Under the pieces are notes generated by a model, which did no database searches, had not been told where the DNA came from, and saw nothing but the letters and a program-made list of their open reading frames with translations. The position numbers and the translations under genes were made by a program. Below, piece by piece: positions 1 to 11,071 of a stretch of 64,000 nt of DNA. This stretch comes from Plantago major (lineage: Eukaryota > Streptophyta > Magnoliopsida > Lamiales > Plantaginaceae). Location: assembly GCA_026545765.1 (NCBI GenBank), contig CM048840.1, forward strand, positions 29,020,765 through 29,084,764, read 5' to 3'. Numbering within the stretch: the first letter of the stretch is position 1; each line of letters opens with the position of its first letter.

Positions 1-73
1 GGGCTGGGGCGACGGATCGTTGGGCTGAAGCGACGGATCTATCCGTCGCCCCAGCCCAGTTTTTTTTGTAGTG
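1..73. mobile_element. CACTA (En/Spm) transposon end, partial
   Basis: Read on the minus strand, the segment ends CACTACAAAAAAAAC, the terminal signature of plant CACTA transposons. The subterminal motif CGACGGAT occurs three times in both orientations (near 10, 31 and 43), as is usual for the subterminal repeats that bind CACTA transposase. The rest of the element lies left of the window. It joins retrotransposon gag sequence at 74. Confidence 0.7.
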
Positions 74-110
74 GGAAGAGCGTGATGATGTCCATCTAAG
101 ACTTGATGGA

Positions 111-963
111 GTCATCGGGTAAGGGTGGTTGTGAAGGTAAGAGCCTTCATGTTATCATTTAGACCATTGGACTCCAGTCGGCTCTCATACTTAGTCAGAT
201 GACCCTCGGGACAAGTATCACCGTAGTATTTCTCATGAGCCTTTACCATTTTTTCCAGAGTAGCGTTTTGAGCTTCTAAGGCCTTCTATTGGAGGTAGAT
301 CTCTTCAGTGGCGAGCCTCTCACCAGTCCTTGGATTGATTGCTACATCCGGAGGAAGATCCTCAATTTGAACCACCGGGATACTTTTGGCCATGTGATCC
401 CTTACTCTATGCAAAGGAGCCAGAAAGCGACTAGGACCTACTTCATCGGTCCTAGGCCTGACCGGACTTCTTTTGTGTTGGCCTCAGGATGCTACTGTTC
501 TCCTAATCTTTCCGAAATGGAGCGGTGTTCATTTCTAGATTGATCCGGCTTAGCTTGCCTAGGAACCGCCAAGGGTGGAGTAGCTTGCGGAGCCTAAACA
601 TTGTTAGAACCAAAGCATCCTTGAATAGTAAGAGGCCAAACTGGTTCTCGCTCATCCCAAACTCACTTGGGCGAATGACATGCCTGTTTGGAAGAGTGAA
701 GTTTCTTTCGGGAGGAGGACCATGTGTTCCTGACAGAGGAACTTGTCCTTCAACTCCGAATGCTTGAGTGCTTATTGAAGGATCAGCGGCTCTTTCCTCT
801 TCTGAAGAAAGACTAGCAGTGTGACCATCACTTGGATAGCCCACTGTGTTTCTTGAAGTGGCTCTTGCCACTCTTCCCCTCCGAGTGGGAGGTCTGCCTC
901 TTTGCCTTGGGAGGCGTCGAGCCTTGATAGTGTTGGTTCTCATGACCTTCTTGTTCTTGCCAT
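111..963 (-). pseudogene. gag remnant of non-autonomous Tat-type element, copy A
   Basis: Minus-strand capsid-type gag remnant. It starts at the ATG at 963 (MARTRRS) and runs to about 111. It can be followed through RQRGRPPTRRGRVAR, FTLPNRHVIRPSEFGM, DVAINPRTGERL and NGLNDNMKAL, all of which have counterparts in the gag of the long element at 28998-30586. A one-base loss right after MARTRRS gives an early stop, and there are further frame changes, so no full protein can be made. Relative to the long element, about 25 residues between AHEK and YYGDTCP are missing, as also in the copy at 47735-48599. Sequence similarity ends near 111, short of the CACTA end. Its role would have been virus-like particle formation. 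Confidence 0.75.
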
Positions 964-1006
964 TACGGAAGAAGCGGAACTTTTGTAAAGTTTCCAGACG
1001 CCAAAA

Positions 1007-1545
1007 TGTTGAGGTAAGATCTGACTACTTAGAGATTATTCGACCTCACGGATAATGGCCAAGGTAAGAAGCTCCGTACTGTGTAAGAACCAGTGTGTGA
1101 GAGCCTGCAACCCTTGAGCTCGGTAAGAACACCTTGGTGACTTGAGTGGGGGGTTAGGACCGGTTTCTTAAGTGTCAAGCCGGTTGGAGACTCTTCGAGA
1201 GGCGAAGATCTGCTGTATAATAGTTGAGAAGGTAAGAGTCTAGGAAGAAGCGACTTACTTTGCATTATGAGGATATGTGCATATTTATAGGTTTCCCTTG
1301 AAAGGAGGACTCATGGCAAGATGTCGTCCCAGTTAAGCCAACAATGCTCTAATGGGCCCACGATGTCTTGATAGGCCTATGGCCCGATAGGTTAGTTTGG
1401 TTAGGGCGTCATCTAGGACTGTAGTCAGATAAATGATTAGGGCGTCCCGCTTAGACGATGGTCCGATAGGCGATTAGGACATCCGGCTTGGATTTGTAGT
1501 CCGATAGGACGGTTAGGACGTCATGGACATATTTCTGTATCAACA
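1007..1545 (-). repeat. 5' LTR of minus-strand Tat-type element, copy A
   Basis: Begins TGTTGAGG and ends ATCAACA on the plus strand, followed by CTATG (1546-1550), which is the target duplication seen at the other two copies. It is shorter than the LTRs at 19177 and 48651. The adjacent primer site (990-1003) has lost bases (CAGACGCC for CAGACGGCGCC), so this copy could not prime normally. Confidence 0.8.
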
Positions 1546-2151
1546 CTATGTTTAATGGCCATGAGATTATTTTCCCTTTGCCAGATTTTATACCTTGAGA
1601 TTTAGAATCTTTAAGGGCCTTATTAATGGTCTATACAGCTGATGTTTCGTTGTTCGCTTGCGGTTGCATAATGTTGCAGAGGATTTTGTAATCCTTGCGT
1701 CCATCAGTAAATACACCAGCAAATTTGGTAATAGTTATAAACAGGCATGAGAAAAAAATTTATTCCGATTTTAATAGCTAGAGAAAGCACATGGAACAAG
1801 TAACAGTTCCATATATATAGAGATGAGTTGCAACACCATACAATGTAACAATGCTAACATGACAAACTCCAAACCGAAATGACTTGATCACAGTGTACAA
1901 ACCAAGCAGATCTCCATGCACCATATTCCAAAGCTAGACAGTTCAAAAAACTCTTAAATTCACCAGCTAATACTAAAGTGCTGATGAGGAAATGGCCTTT
2001 CGTCGTTAATAATCTTGTTTGCACTTTCAAGTTCCAGCTCGGATGCTCATCACTTGGTGATCATATATTACCTGTTGAAGCCCGGGAATCGTTTTCTTAA
2101 TCAATTAAATCTACTCTCCTTTTCTCTTTTTGTCAAAGCCATCTTCAACTC

Positions 2152-2640
2152 TTAAGCTCTAGAAAGCGGACGTAGTTCCTCCTTTAATAAATCCTCGTCC
2201 TGCTTGTCATCATGAAACGATGAATTTCTCCAGCACCGTCCATGTTCGATAAAAAGCTGTGACAGATCATACCTAGCTTGTGTGGGGGCATAGTGATGAA
2301 ACTTCACTATTTCAAGATGAGATACGACACATAATGGCACAGCCTGTTCAGAGACCCACTCATACTCCCAATCACCGTCCTGGTAAAAATCAAAAAGGTT
2401 CTCTTTTGAGTTCAAAATTTAAAATTTAAGTGCGAACCGAAGAGTAAGATACTGAGATAGTAAAACATGTTTGCCTCGTGACTTACATCGCCATCCTCGC
2501 ATAAGATGAGAAATTTCAGACATGGTGTCACAGCAAGTAGATCATGCAGTCCTACGTCATGTAAGACATTAAATGAGCTCGAGCTTTTCCAACATGTGAT
2601 ACTTGGGAATAGGGAGTCCCATGTATGCAAATCCAACACC
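2152..2640 (-). pseudogene. F-box/FBD/LRR-like gene remnant, copy A
   Basis: Homologous to 20386-20843, where the structure is clearest: an LRR-like exon, a short intron, then an FBD-like exon. Here the last exon has lost bases near 2215-2235, so the residues after the shared FIEHG read through a changed frame and end in EELRPLSRA instead of VLEKFHRFCV. The LRR exon also differs near MLEKLEL. No F-box is present. FBD-type F-box proteins are substrate adaptors of SCF ubiquitin ligases, but this piece cannot act as one. Confidence 0.45.
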
Positions 2641-3875
2641 CTTCTTAATCCTCATCTTCATCCCTCATAATGAAAAAAGTAATGAATATCTGGAGGGGCA
2701 GGTCTGACACCATGAGATCATCAGGGTTATCTGAAACAATTCAATATACTGTTGCATTAGGCTAATTTTGATCCTCAACTAAAGCGTCATCCTTTTTTTT
2801 TTTTTTTTTGTAATGCTCCGTCTCACCGAATGCTTACTTAAAAACAAAAACTAATTTCATCAATTAAAATCCAGCAAAATTACGGACCTCAAGCAGAAGA
2901 GTGATGAATGCTGAATTGCTCTAGCAGGCCCTATAATTCGTTGGTATATCATCTTGTTCGCATTGTTCCTCCGTTCAATATACCTGCTCGGATGATCATC
3001 TCGGTGGTCGTGTGTTTCCTTACACTGTTGTGGATTAAATAGGACAGCTTGACTAGCTGATAGATGAATCATGAACTCCATCTCACTGTCTGATCATTAA
3101 AAGGGGACCAATTAATTACTGTACACAATTAGATCAAAATGTACATGACTAGTACCAGAAATCAGTTAACAAAGCATAGAATTGGAAAGAAAATAATCTT
3201 GGGAATATAGAACATTAGTTGAGACAATCCTAAACATGCTAACTTGAGATTATATCTCATACATTCATAACCAAATAAAGAATGCGCGGGAAATTGGCGC
3301 GGACATGATAAATTTAAAAGTATATAGGTAGTTGTAGAAACATCTAATCAGAGAGCAAGAAGAAAAATCTTATCAAATGCTTTACTGTCCTACACCTTTA
3401 CCAATCAGATCTGCAGCACGAATTTAATTATTTAATCTGAATTCGATATGTTGATGAAGCAAATCAAATGAAGATAAATCAGAATCCAAATGAATACAAT
3501 CTTGAAATTTTATTTCGATGTTAAATCAAGAAAATAAATCAGAGAACAGAAAATCATCATGTCAGATCTGCTATTGTTAGATCTATCTTTGTAAACCTGG
3601 ATTATGATCAGGTAAAACAAAATTAGGAAAGCAGCAATTGAAGAAACGTGATTTGAATATCTAGCTAGCTAATATGTCAAATTGAATTTCAGAATCGAAA
3701 TCAAAGAATAAGAAAAACCTAAACAGGTATGTTATGTAAGAGCAAGATCCGCGAGTTAGTGTTATTCTACAACAACATTTCGGAATTCTTAATGGTCATC
3801 AAGCAAAACAGATCAGAAATCACCGAACCGTAAAAAAAGAGAAAACAGATTGAATGGTTGAGAGGACTACTTACA
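2641..3875 (-). other. 5' part of the F-box-like transcription unit, no clear coding sequence
   Basis: Between the LRR-like exon and the promoter the minus strand has only a 73-codon frame (2860-3081, MEFMIHLSASQAV...) that I do not recognise. A T-run sits near 2791. Splice-like sites occur: a donor ATT/GTAAGT at 3875/3874 and a possible acceptor CTGTTTAG near 3717. This suggests a 5' leader with an intron. The same layout recurs in copies C and D. Confidence 0.3.
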
Positions 3876-3944
3876 ATGCTGCAAACTCTGTCACAGCCGC
3901 CTTTCCCTATCTCAGACTGACAGCAATATAGGCTGTTGTACTCG

Positions 3945-3952
3945 TATATATA
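3945..3952 (-). promoter_or_regulatory. TATA box of F-box-like unit, copy A
   Basis: TATATATA on the minus strand, about 70 bp upstream of a good splice donor at 3875. It is conserved in copies C (22128) and D (51632). Confidence 0.4.
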
Positions 3953-4021
3953 GCCAGCGTGTGCTAGGTTAAGGGAAAAAAAAGGAAATAGTAATAAAAA
4001 CACTTTGTTTGTGATTGTCAT

Positions 4022-5442
4022 TTCAACTTTAAATTCTACTTGAGTCGACTTGTATGATTGACAAATACTTATTAATTTAATTAAAGTTGATTTTTGAAGT
4101 TTATGTGCGGTATTAAATTGTGATAGTTTTTAGGGTTTTTATAGTATGTTTGAGTTTACAGTTGATGAATAGTCACTCAACTCGAGTAACATTGGGAAAC
4201 GAACAAAAAATACTAGCAAGACTCAACTCGATCTGAAAAAATCAATTCGAATTGAGAGCAAAACACGATGCTTGTTTTATCACTTTTATGGTAGAATGTG
4301 TAAAATAGGGAAAGAATAGGTTAGTTCGAGTATACCTTCTCCATCTCTTGAGTTAAACTTCACGTGTGATTCGTTTAACTGTTTTTTTCATCTTTTACCT
4401 ACGTCGCTTCATTACTAATCATAAAACATGCAATGTTTTAACTTTTAACTCTGAAATGATCTCTCTATACAATCACTTCAATTTATGTTTAGGTGGTGAA
4501 TCATTTGGTTAAATTGACATAAACTTGTTGTTCAAAGTACTAAATCTTTGCACCTCCTTTGGCCATTTAGCTCAAGCCGAAATTCAACTACTTCTTTTTA
4601 AGGATCAAAATCAGACATAAAGACTGATGGCATACACAGTATCCAGCATGAAAGAGCATGAGACGAACAACTGTTTACATCAAATGATCAAGTATAGAGA
4701 CACGTGGTTGAAAAAAATGCAAATATGCTCAAAATCCATTTGTACAACGGTTACGATATCTATGTAAACATTTTGATTATATTTATTGCAAGATTCTTAT
4801 CAAAGAGAAAAAATCCATGAAACGACCATGCGTCTCACACTTTGCCATGAATATTTTTTTTAAAATATTTATTGCAAGATTCTTATTAAGAGAGGTAGTT
4901 GAAGATCGGTAAAATGTCACCCCTAGCATTTATAACAAGTTGTAGTTGTTGTACCACAAGCGAAGATCTACCATATGGAAAGGGCATAAGTAAATGTCCA
5001 CTGATTTTTTGATCACTTTATCTGATGGCCGAATTACGTATACACCCTTGCATGATAATGAAATTACGGATAAACCACACCAAATTACTTTATAACATAT
5101 GAACTCCTAGTTAAAAAATGTAGCGGTTGTTAGTTAGTCTAAGTCAATGACTTTTTTTGTTAATGATGTCATAAAAAAAATTTATGACGTCATAATCAGA
5201 CTTGTTCTTCCAAAAGTACCTCGAGTGTTCAAAAGTAAAGTTCTATAAGGGGTTTGAAAGTAATGTTTTTGAATATGAACAAAAACTGAAAATGAAGTGA
5301 ATATGTTGGTTGTTTCTTATTATTTTAGCATAAACCTGAAAAATTTAAACAATATTTATATTTTATATGATAGTTCATACAAAAGCCAAATTGATGTATT
5401 TTATTCCATAGAGTATAAAGTGTACACGAGAGGGGTATATAA
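4022..5442. other. AT-rich intergenic DNA with a small insertion scar
   Basis: No supported gene. At about 4806-4880 there is extra sequence absent from copy C (AAAAAATCCATGAAACGACC... then a repeat of TTTATTGCAAGATTCTTAT). It resembles a degraded end of the GC-rich hAT-like element found at the equivalent place in copy D (52495). Confidence 0.4.
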
Positions 5443-5814
5443 GGCTCATTCTCTTAAATGCGAATGAATTGTAGTATGCTCCTCCGTCCGTGAATCTGGA
5501 CCTTATTCCTTTTATATATCCACGAATCTAGTCCATTACAAAATAGCAAAAAATCTGACTAACTCCACTAACTCAACTATCTCTCTTACTTTTTCCATTC
5601 TTTATCATAGTATATCTTACTTTCATTCTTTTCCCATTATTTATCATTTCTCGCACCAACAACAAACAATAAACAATTGACTTTCTTAAAAACAGTGCCG
5701 AAAATAAATGTGCCCAGATTCACGGGACGGAGGGAGAAAAAAATAACTAAGCAGAACTGAACTGAACTGAACTGAACTGAAATTAATGAGTTTTCAGATG
5801 AAGAGAACAAAGCC
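5443..5814. mobile_element. Tourist-like MITE carrying a nested Stowaway, copy A
   Basis: Outer terminal inverted repeats GGCTC(TG)TTCTC ... GAGAACAAAGCC flanked by TAA on both sides, the 3-bp target type of PIF/Harbinger Tourist elements. The interior carries short ACTGA repeats. The Stowaway at 5479-5736 lies inside it. Confidence 0.65.
5479..5736. mobile_element. Stowaway MITE, copy A
   Basis: Inverted termini CTCCTCCGTCCGTGAATC / GATTCACGGGACGGAGGGAG, the Stowaway (Tc1/mariner) signature. The left end has lost single C bases compared with copy C. Confidence 0.75.
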
Positions 5815-6017
5815 TAAATAATAAAACAAAACTATTTAGACAATAGTTATATGAACTTCATATAAGAAGGTCAAATTGTGCATTTTAAGATCCATAAAGT
5901 ATCAAATGTAGTTTACACTCGCATGATGTATAAATAATAAAAATATTTAGATAATAGTTATGTGGAAATTCTTTAAGCATGCCAAATTGGTGCATAACTA
6001 CTATCTAAATATAATCT

Positions 6018-6182
6018 AAACTCTGTTCTTTTCAATTGGAATTTCTTGAACTTCAACTCAATGAATGAATAAATGGTATGGAATGAATTGTAGTATAAAA
6101 TATAACTAATGAAGCTGATCGAATTGAATGGAATGGGCTGAAGCCCAGGCCGAATGAGTTTTCTTGAAGAGAAACGAGCATA
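6018..6182. mobile_element. Second Tourist-like MITE, degraded, copy A
   Basis: Corresponds to the intact MITE at 9352-9509. The left terminus (CTCTGTTCTTTTCAA) is readable. The interior and right end are scrambled. Confidence 0.5.
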
Positions 6183-6971
6183 ATGAACGACCAACTGAAA
6201 ATGCACAAATTTGGACTTCTTGTATGAACTACTCCCTCTGTCCTAGAATAAATGTCACATTTTAACTTTTTACTGTTAACATTGTTTCAACTTTAACTCC
6301 AATTTAACTTTAAACAGTTAATGTAAAGTTTCATTATATAATATTAGAGCGTGAAAAACTTCGCATGTTAATGTGGCATATAATTCTGATTATAGAAGCG
6401 TTACAAAGACAAGTAATATTGTTGTTTATGATAATGGATTTCTTTTTTTCAAGTTGAATTTGAGTTGATCTGTTTTAATTTAATTGGAGAAGGTGGAGTA
6501 CAAAGATTGGTTATCGCTGTTTTTTAATGATGAATTAATTTTGTTTGGTAGAATTAAGGTTTAAAATTTAATTGTAGAATATACATATTGATTTTTTTTT
6601 ATAATGAATTAATTTTGTTGGGATTGTTAAATTAAGTACTCAATTGCACAACTCCAATAAATGTCCACTTATATATATACTGTAATAATTGTCCACTTAA
6701 TGTTAAATTAAGATTTATAAGTGTACCAAACGTTATAATATATATATTTTAATATTCCCAAATCTAATCTAATCCCAGAACAATGCAGATGACCTCCTAA
6801 TTGTATTAACCTTGAGTGCTAGGTTACGACTAATTACAAAATAGAACTTTCCTTAATTCTTTAGGGTTATCACATTAAGCACTGCAATTACTTTCCTAAT
6901 TTAAGTAATTAACAAATATTAATTCCTTATCGTACCATAGTAGCGACTAGCGATTACTGGTCAGATGAGAG

Positions 6972-7539
6972 TGTTAACTCAACAATGATATTGATCATTG
7001 AACAACCTAGATTAAATATGGAAATCTTAACGGTGATGATCAAATCCAGGATATGGAAAGCTGGAGAATTAGTTAAGCATCTAGCAAATTCAGTTTCCTA
7101 ATTCTAGAAGGAGTTCTAGTTAGTTTCCTTATACAAGAGTGTTACCTAAATTAGTTTTCTTGTGCTAGAAGATTAGTAATTAGTTTTCTTGTTCTAGTAG
7201 GATTTGGTAGTTGAGTTCTCTATATATAGTCAAGGGGCTTGTTTGTTACATAGATCAGATCAGACTAGAATAGCAACAATAGAAGATTGATAGAAAGTTA
7301 GGATCATACTTCGTAGAATAGCATATTAGGTTGGTATTATCTTTTATGTGGGATTATTATTGTCACGTCGTGTGGTTGAAACCTAAGTATCAATAAAGGT
7401 TGTTGGTTGATCTCCGTGGACGTACGCATTGTCGAACCACGTTAAATCTTGTGTCTCTGGCTTTCTGATTTTGGTACATTGTTTGTTCGATTATTGTTTA
7501 CTGTCATTGTTGCATATTCCTCATTGTTTGAACTTAACA
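6972..7539 (+). repeat. LTR upstream of PABP chimera, copy A
   Basis: Bounded by TGTTAA ... TTAACA, with TATATATA at 7221 as a likely promoter, and followed after two bases by a primer-binding site at 7542-7559. This is the normal anatomy of a plus-strand 5' LTR. No matching 3' LTR is found after the PABP sequence in any copy. Confidence 0.75.
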
Positions 7540-7541
7540 AT

Positions 7542-7559
7542 TGGCGCCGTCTGTGGGAA
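7542..7559 (+). promoter_or_regulatory. Primer-binding site, copy A
   Basis: TGGCGCCGTCTGTGGGAA, starting with the TGGCGCCGTC typical of the tRNA-Asp-type primer sites of plant LTR elements. Confidence 0.7.
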
Positions 7560-7589
7560 GAGAAAGAGGAAGAAAGTATTGTATCAATG

Positions 7590-8884
7590 ACGTCTACAAG
7601 GTTTGAGATCTAGAAACATATCAAAGGTGTATGGAAGAAACTAGAGACAATTTGCAAGGTGAAAAAGCTTAGATCCATGTTCTATGGTGGATTCAAACTC
7701 AATTGAAGTCAAGAGAAGACTGTCGGAAGTTGGGAAGGAGTTCTCTTGCGTTTGGGATCCAATATGAGTTGATTTGGGTCGAAAGGGTGCAAGAATCGCA
7801 CAAAAACAGGCCAAGAATTAGTCCAGAATCGAAAAGGAGCGGTAGCGTGTGCAACTGCTCAGGAAATTTGGCGAGTGAGATTCACGCGCCAGGAAGGACA
7901 AAAACGCAGTGCTGGTGTTCTGGAGAGTGCGAGCGCATCCGAGCTCCACGTCGCGCGTGGTTGGGCTCGTTGGATTCCTAAGACGATTTTCCAGGTGATA
8001 GTGTTTGTACCCGGTTGGTATGGTATCCTGCAGAGCGGCGGAAGACATCCGAAAGTGAAAGAACATCTTCTGGAAGAGGAAGATGGAGCTATAAGTGGAG
8101 GTTCGCTTGGATATGGCTATGTTAACTTCAGGACTCATCGGGATCTTGTGAGCAATGGAGGGCTCAACTTCACTCCTCTCAATGGTAAACCAATTGGATA
8201 ATTTATTCCAATCGGGACCCAAGTTCACGCAAGAGTAGTCGCAATATCTACATTAAGAATTTGGACAAAGAAATTGACCACAGAGCTCTACATGACACAT
8301 TTTCTTCCTTTGGGAATATCCTTTCATGCAAAGTAGTAACTGATGCTTCTGGTTTCTCACTTGGATATTGCTTCGTTCAATATCAACTTGAAGAATCTGC
8401 GCAGCAAGCGATTGAGAAGCTCAACGACATGCTGTTGAATGGAAAACAGGTCTATGTTGGACCTTTCCTCCGCAAGCAAGATAGGATAATGTCAGGGGAA
8501 AAGACAAAATTTACCAACGTCTTTGTAAAGAATTTGTCTGAATCAACAACTGATGATGATCTTAGGAAAGCATTTGGTGAATATGGGTCAATAACTAGTG
8601 TTGTGGTCATGAGAAACGAGGATGGATCATCAAAATGTTTTGGGTTTGTCAACTTTGATAATGCCAATGATGCTGCTAGAGCCGTTGAATCTCTTAATGG
8701 CCAGAAAATTAATAACGAGGAATGGTATGTTGCCAGGGCCCACAAGAAATCTCAGAGGGAGGCACTGTCGAAGAATAAATTTCATCCGAGCCAAAAAGTT
8801 GATGATCTTTATGTGAAAAATCTTGATGATACTGTTGATAATGACAAGTTCAAGGAGATGTTCCCTCCATTTGGTTCAATCACA
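7590..8884 (+). pseudogene. LTR-PABP chimera, copy A (3'-truncated)
   Basis: Poly(A)-binding proteins bind mRNA tails through four RRMs. Here PABP similarity starts in mid-RRM1 at 8101 ([11 protein letters not shown]), with no intron. RRM2 ([15 protein letters not shown]) and RRM3 (VFVKNLSESTTDDDL, RNP1 CFGFVNF) read openly from about 8261. RRM4 begins (LYVKNLDDTVDNDKF) and is cut at about 8884. Indels at about 8149 and 8198 break the frame in RRM1. The 5' leader (7590-8100) matches the leader of copies B and C and is not PABP. Its gag-like start MTSTRFEI is closed by a TAG at 7610. The PABP linker and MLLE domain are absent. Known plant PABP genes have several introns, so an mRNA-derived copy is inferred. 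Confidence 0.75.
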
Positions 8885-9143
8885 TTCTCAAATAACTCAA
8901 AGCTTCATTATCTCTTACTTTTTAATTCTTTATCGTAGTATATCTTCTTTCATACTTTCTCCATTATTTATCGTTCTGCATGCAATGAAACAATAAACAA
9001 TTGACATTCTTAAAAACAGTGCCGAAAATAAATGTGCCCAGATTCACGGGACGGAGGGAGTAAAAAATAACTAAGCAGAACTGAACTGAATGAATCTGAA
9101 TTGAACTGAAATTAATGAGTTTTCAGATGAAGAGAAGAAAGCC
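8885..9143. mobile_element. Right half of nested Stowaway/Tourist MITEs, copy B
   Basis: Stowaway right end GGGACGGAGGGAG finishes at 9060. The Tourist right end GAGAAGAAAGCC finishes at 9143, followed by TAA. The left halves are missing because the segment begins here. Confidence 0.65.
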
Positions 9144-9351
9144 TAAATAATAAAATAAAACTTTTTAGACAATAGTTATATGAACTTCATATAAGAAGGT
9201 CAAATTGTGCATTTTAAGATCCATAAAGTATCAAGTGTAGTTTACACTCGTATGATGTATAAATAATAAAAATATTTAGATAATAGTTATGTGGAAATTC
9301 TTTAAGCATGCCAAATTGGTGCATAACTACTATCTAAATATGGTCCGCTTA

Positions 9352-9509
9352 GGCTCTGTTCTTTTCAACTGAAATTTACTGAACTGAACTCAACTGAATG
9401 AATCTGAACTGAACTGAACTGAATTGTAGTATAAAATATAACTAAGCAGAACTGAACTGAACTGAACTGAACTGAACTGAATGAGTTTTCAGTTGAAGAG
9501 AACAGAGCC
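9352..9509. mobile_element. Tourist-like MITE, intact copy
   Basis: 158 bp, termini GGCTCTGTTCTTTTCAACTG / CAGTTGAAGAGAACAGAGCC, flanked by TTA on both sides (9349-9351 and 9510-9512), with (ACTGA)n inside. Copy D shows the empty site at about 53178-53186 (CCGCTTAATGAACC), which confirms both the element and its TTA target. Confidence 0.85.
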
Positions 9510-10307
9510 TTAATGAACCAACCAACTGAAAATGCACAAATTTGGACTTCTTGTATGAACTACTCCCTCCGTCCTAGAATAAATGTCACATTTTCACTTT
9601 TTACTGTTAACATTGTTTCAACTTTAACTCCAATTTAACTTTAGACAGTTAATGTAAAGTTTCATTATATAATATTAGAACGTAAGAAAACGCTACGCGT
9701 GTTAATGTGGTATATAGTTACAGTTATAGAAGACGTATACAAAGACAAGTAATATTGTTGTTTATGATAATGGATTTCTTTTTTTCAAGTTGAATTTGAG
9801 TTGATCTGTTTTAATTTAATTGGAGAAGGTGGAGTACAAAGGTTGGTTATCGCTGTTTTTTAATGATGAATTAATTTTGTTTGGTAGAATTAAGGTTTAA
9901 AATTTAATTGTAGAATATACATATTGATTTTTTTTTATGATGAATTAATTTTGTTGGGATTGTTAAATTAAGTACTCAATTGCACAACTCCAATAAATAT
10001 CTACTTATATATATACTGTAATAATTGTCCGCTTAATGTTAAATTAAGATTTATAAGTGTACCAAACGTTATAATATATATATTTCAATATTCCCAAATC
10101 TAATCTAATCCCAGAAAATTGCAGATGATCTCCTAATTGTATTAACCTTGAGTGCTAGGTTACGACTAATTACAAAATAGAACTTTCCTTAATTCTTTAG
10201 GGTTATCACATTAAGCACTGCAATTACTTTCCTAATTTAAGTAATTAACAAATATTAATTCCTTATCGTACCATAGTAGCGACTAGCGAGTACTAGTCAG
10301 ATGAGAG

Positions 10308-10904
10308 TGTTAACTCAACAATGATATTGATCATTGAACAACCTAGATTAAATATGGAAATCTTAATGGTGATTATCAAATCCAGGATATGGAAAGCTGG
10401 AGAATTAGTTAAGCATCTAGCAAATTCAGTTTCCTGATTCTAGAAGGAGTTCTAGTTAGTTTCCTTATACAAGAGTGTTACCTAAATTAGTTTTCTTGTG
10501 CTAAAAGATTAGTAATTAGTTTTCTTGTGCTAGAAGATTAGTAATTAGTTTTCTTGTTCTAGTAGGATTTGGTAGTTGAGTTCTCTATATATAGTCAAGG
10601 GGCTTGTTTGTTACATAGATCAGATCAGACTAGAATATCAACAATAGAAGATTGATAGAAAGTTAGGATCATACTTCGTAGAATAGCATATTAGGTTGGT
10701 ATTATCTTTTATGTGGGATTATTATTGTCACGTCGTGTGGTTGAAACCTAAGTATCAATAAAGGTTGTTGGTTGATCTCCGTGGACATAGACATTGCCGA
10801 ACCACGTTAAATCTTGTGTCTCTGGCTTTCTGATTTTGGTACATTGTTTATTCGATTATTGTTTACTGTCATAGTTGCATATTCCTCATTGTTTGAACTT
10901 AACA
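10308..10904 (+). repeat. LTR upstream of PABP chimera, copy B
   Basis: TGTTAACTC ... CTTAACA. It is about 29 bp longer than in copies A and C because a segment (TTAGTAATTAGTTTTCTTGT, near 10505-10555) is tandemly duplicated. Confidence 0.75.
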
Positions 10905-10906
10905 AT

Positions 10907-10924
10907 TGGCGCCGTCTGTGGGAA
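10907..10924 (+). promoter_or_regulatory. Primer-binding site, copy B
   Basis: TGGCGCCGTCTGTGGGAA, two bases after the LTR end. Confidence 0.7.
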
Positions 10925-10951
10925 GAGAAAGAGGAAGAAAGTATTGTATCA

Positions 10952-11071
10952 ATGACGTCTACAAGGTTTGAGATCGAGAAACATATCAAAGGTGTATGGA
11001 AGAAACTAGAGACAATTTGCAAGGTGAAAAAGCTTAGATCCATGTTCTATGGTGGATTCAAACTCAACTGA
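10952..11071 (+). CDS. Short gag-like start ORF
   Basis: First ATG after the primer site. It encodes 39 residues starting MTSTRFEIEK, which resembles the start of Ty1/copia Gag proteins (M-x-x-x-K/R-F-E-I/V-E-K-F), and ends KLN-stop. Copies A and C carry a TAG in place of the glutamate codon in RFEIE. It may be all that remains of the retroelement's own gag before the captured sequence. The similarity is short, so the family assignment is tentative. Confidence 0.35.
   Translation: MTSTRFEIEKHIKGVWKKLETICKVKKLRSMFYGGFKLN

Larger units (their letters stand above)
1546..8884. repeat. Segmental duplication, copy A
   Basis: Near-identical over kilobases to 19721-26990 (copy C) and, in its first half, to 49226-53697 (copy D). 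Order: F-box/FBD remnant (minus), AT-rich spacer, nested MITEs, LTR, PBS, PABP. It ends inside RRM4 of the PABP at about 8884, where it joins the middle of a Stowaway MITE that opens copy B. The stretch 1551-2151 holds no gene I can recognise. Confidence 0.85.

Noticed and set aside
503..943. A 146-codon minus-strand frame as a host gene
   Set aside because: It aligns along its length with the gag N-terminus of the Tat element at 28998.
3767..4021. A secreted small protein (84 codons with a hydrophobic start)
   Set aside because: The frame spans a TATA box and a splice donor of the F-box-like unit, and its ATG lies upstream of the TATA box; it is more likely promoter and leader DNA.
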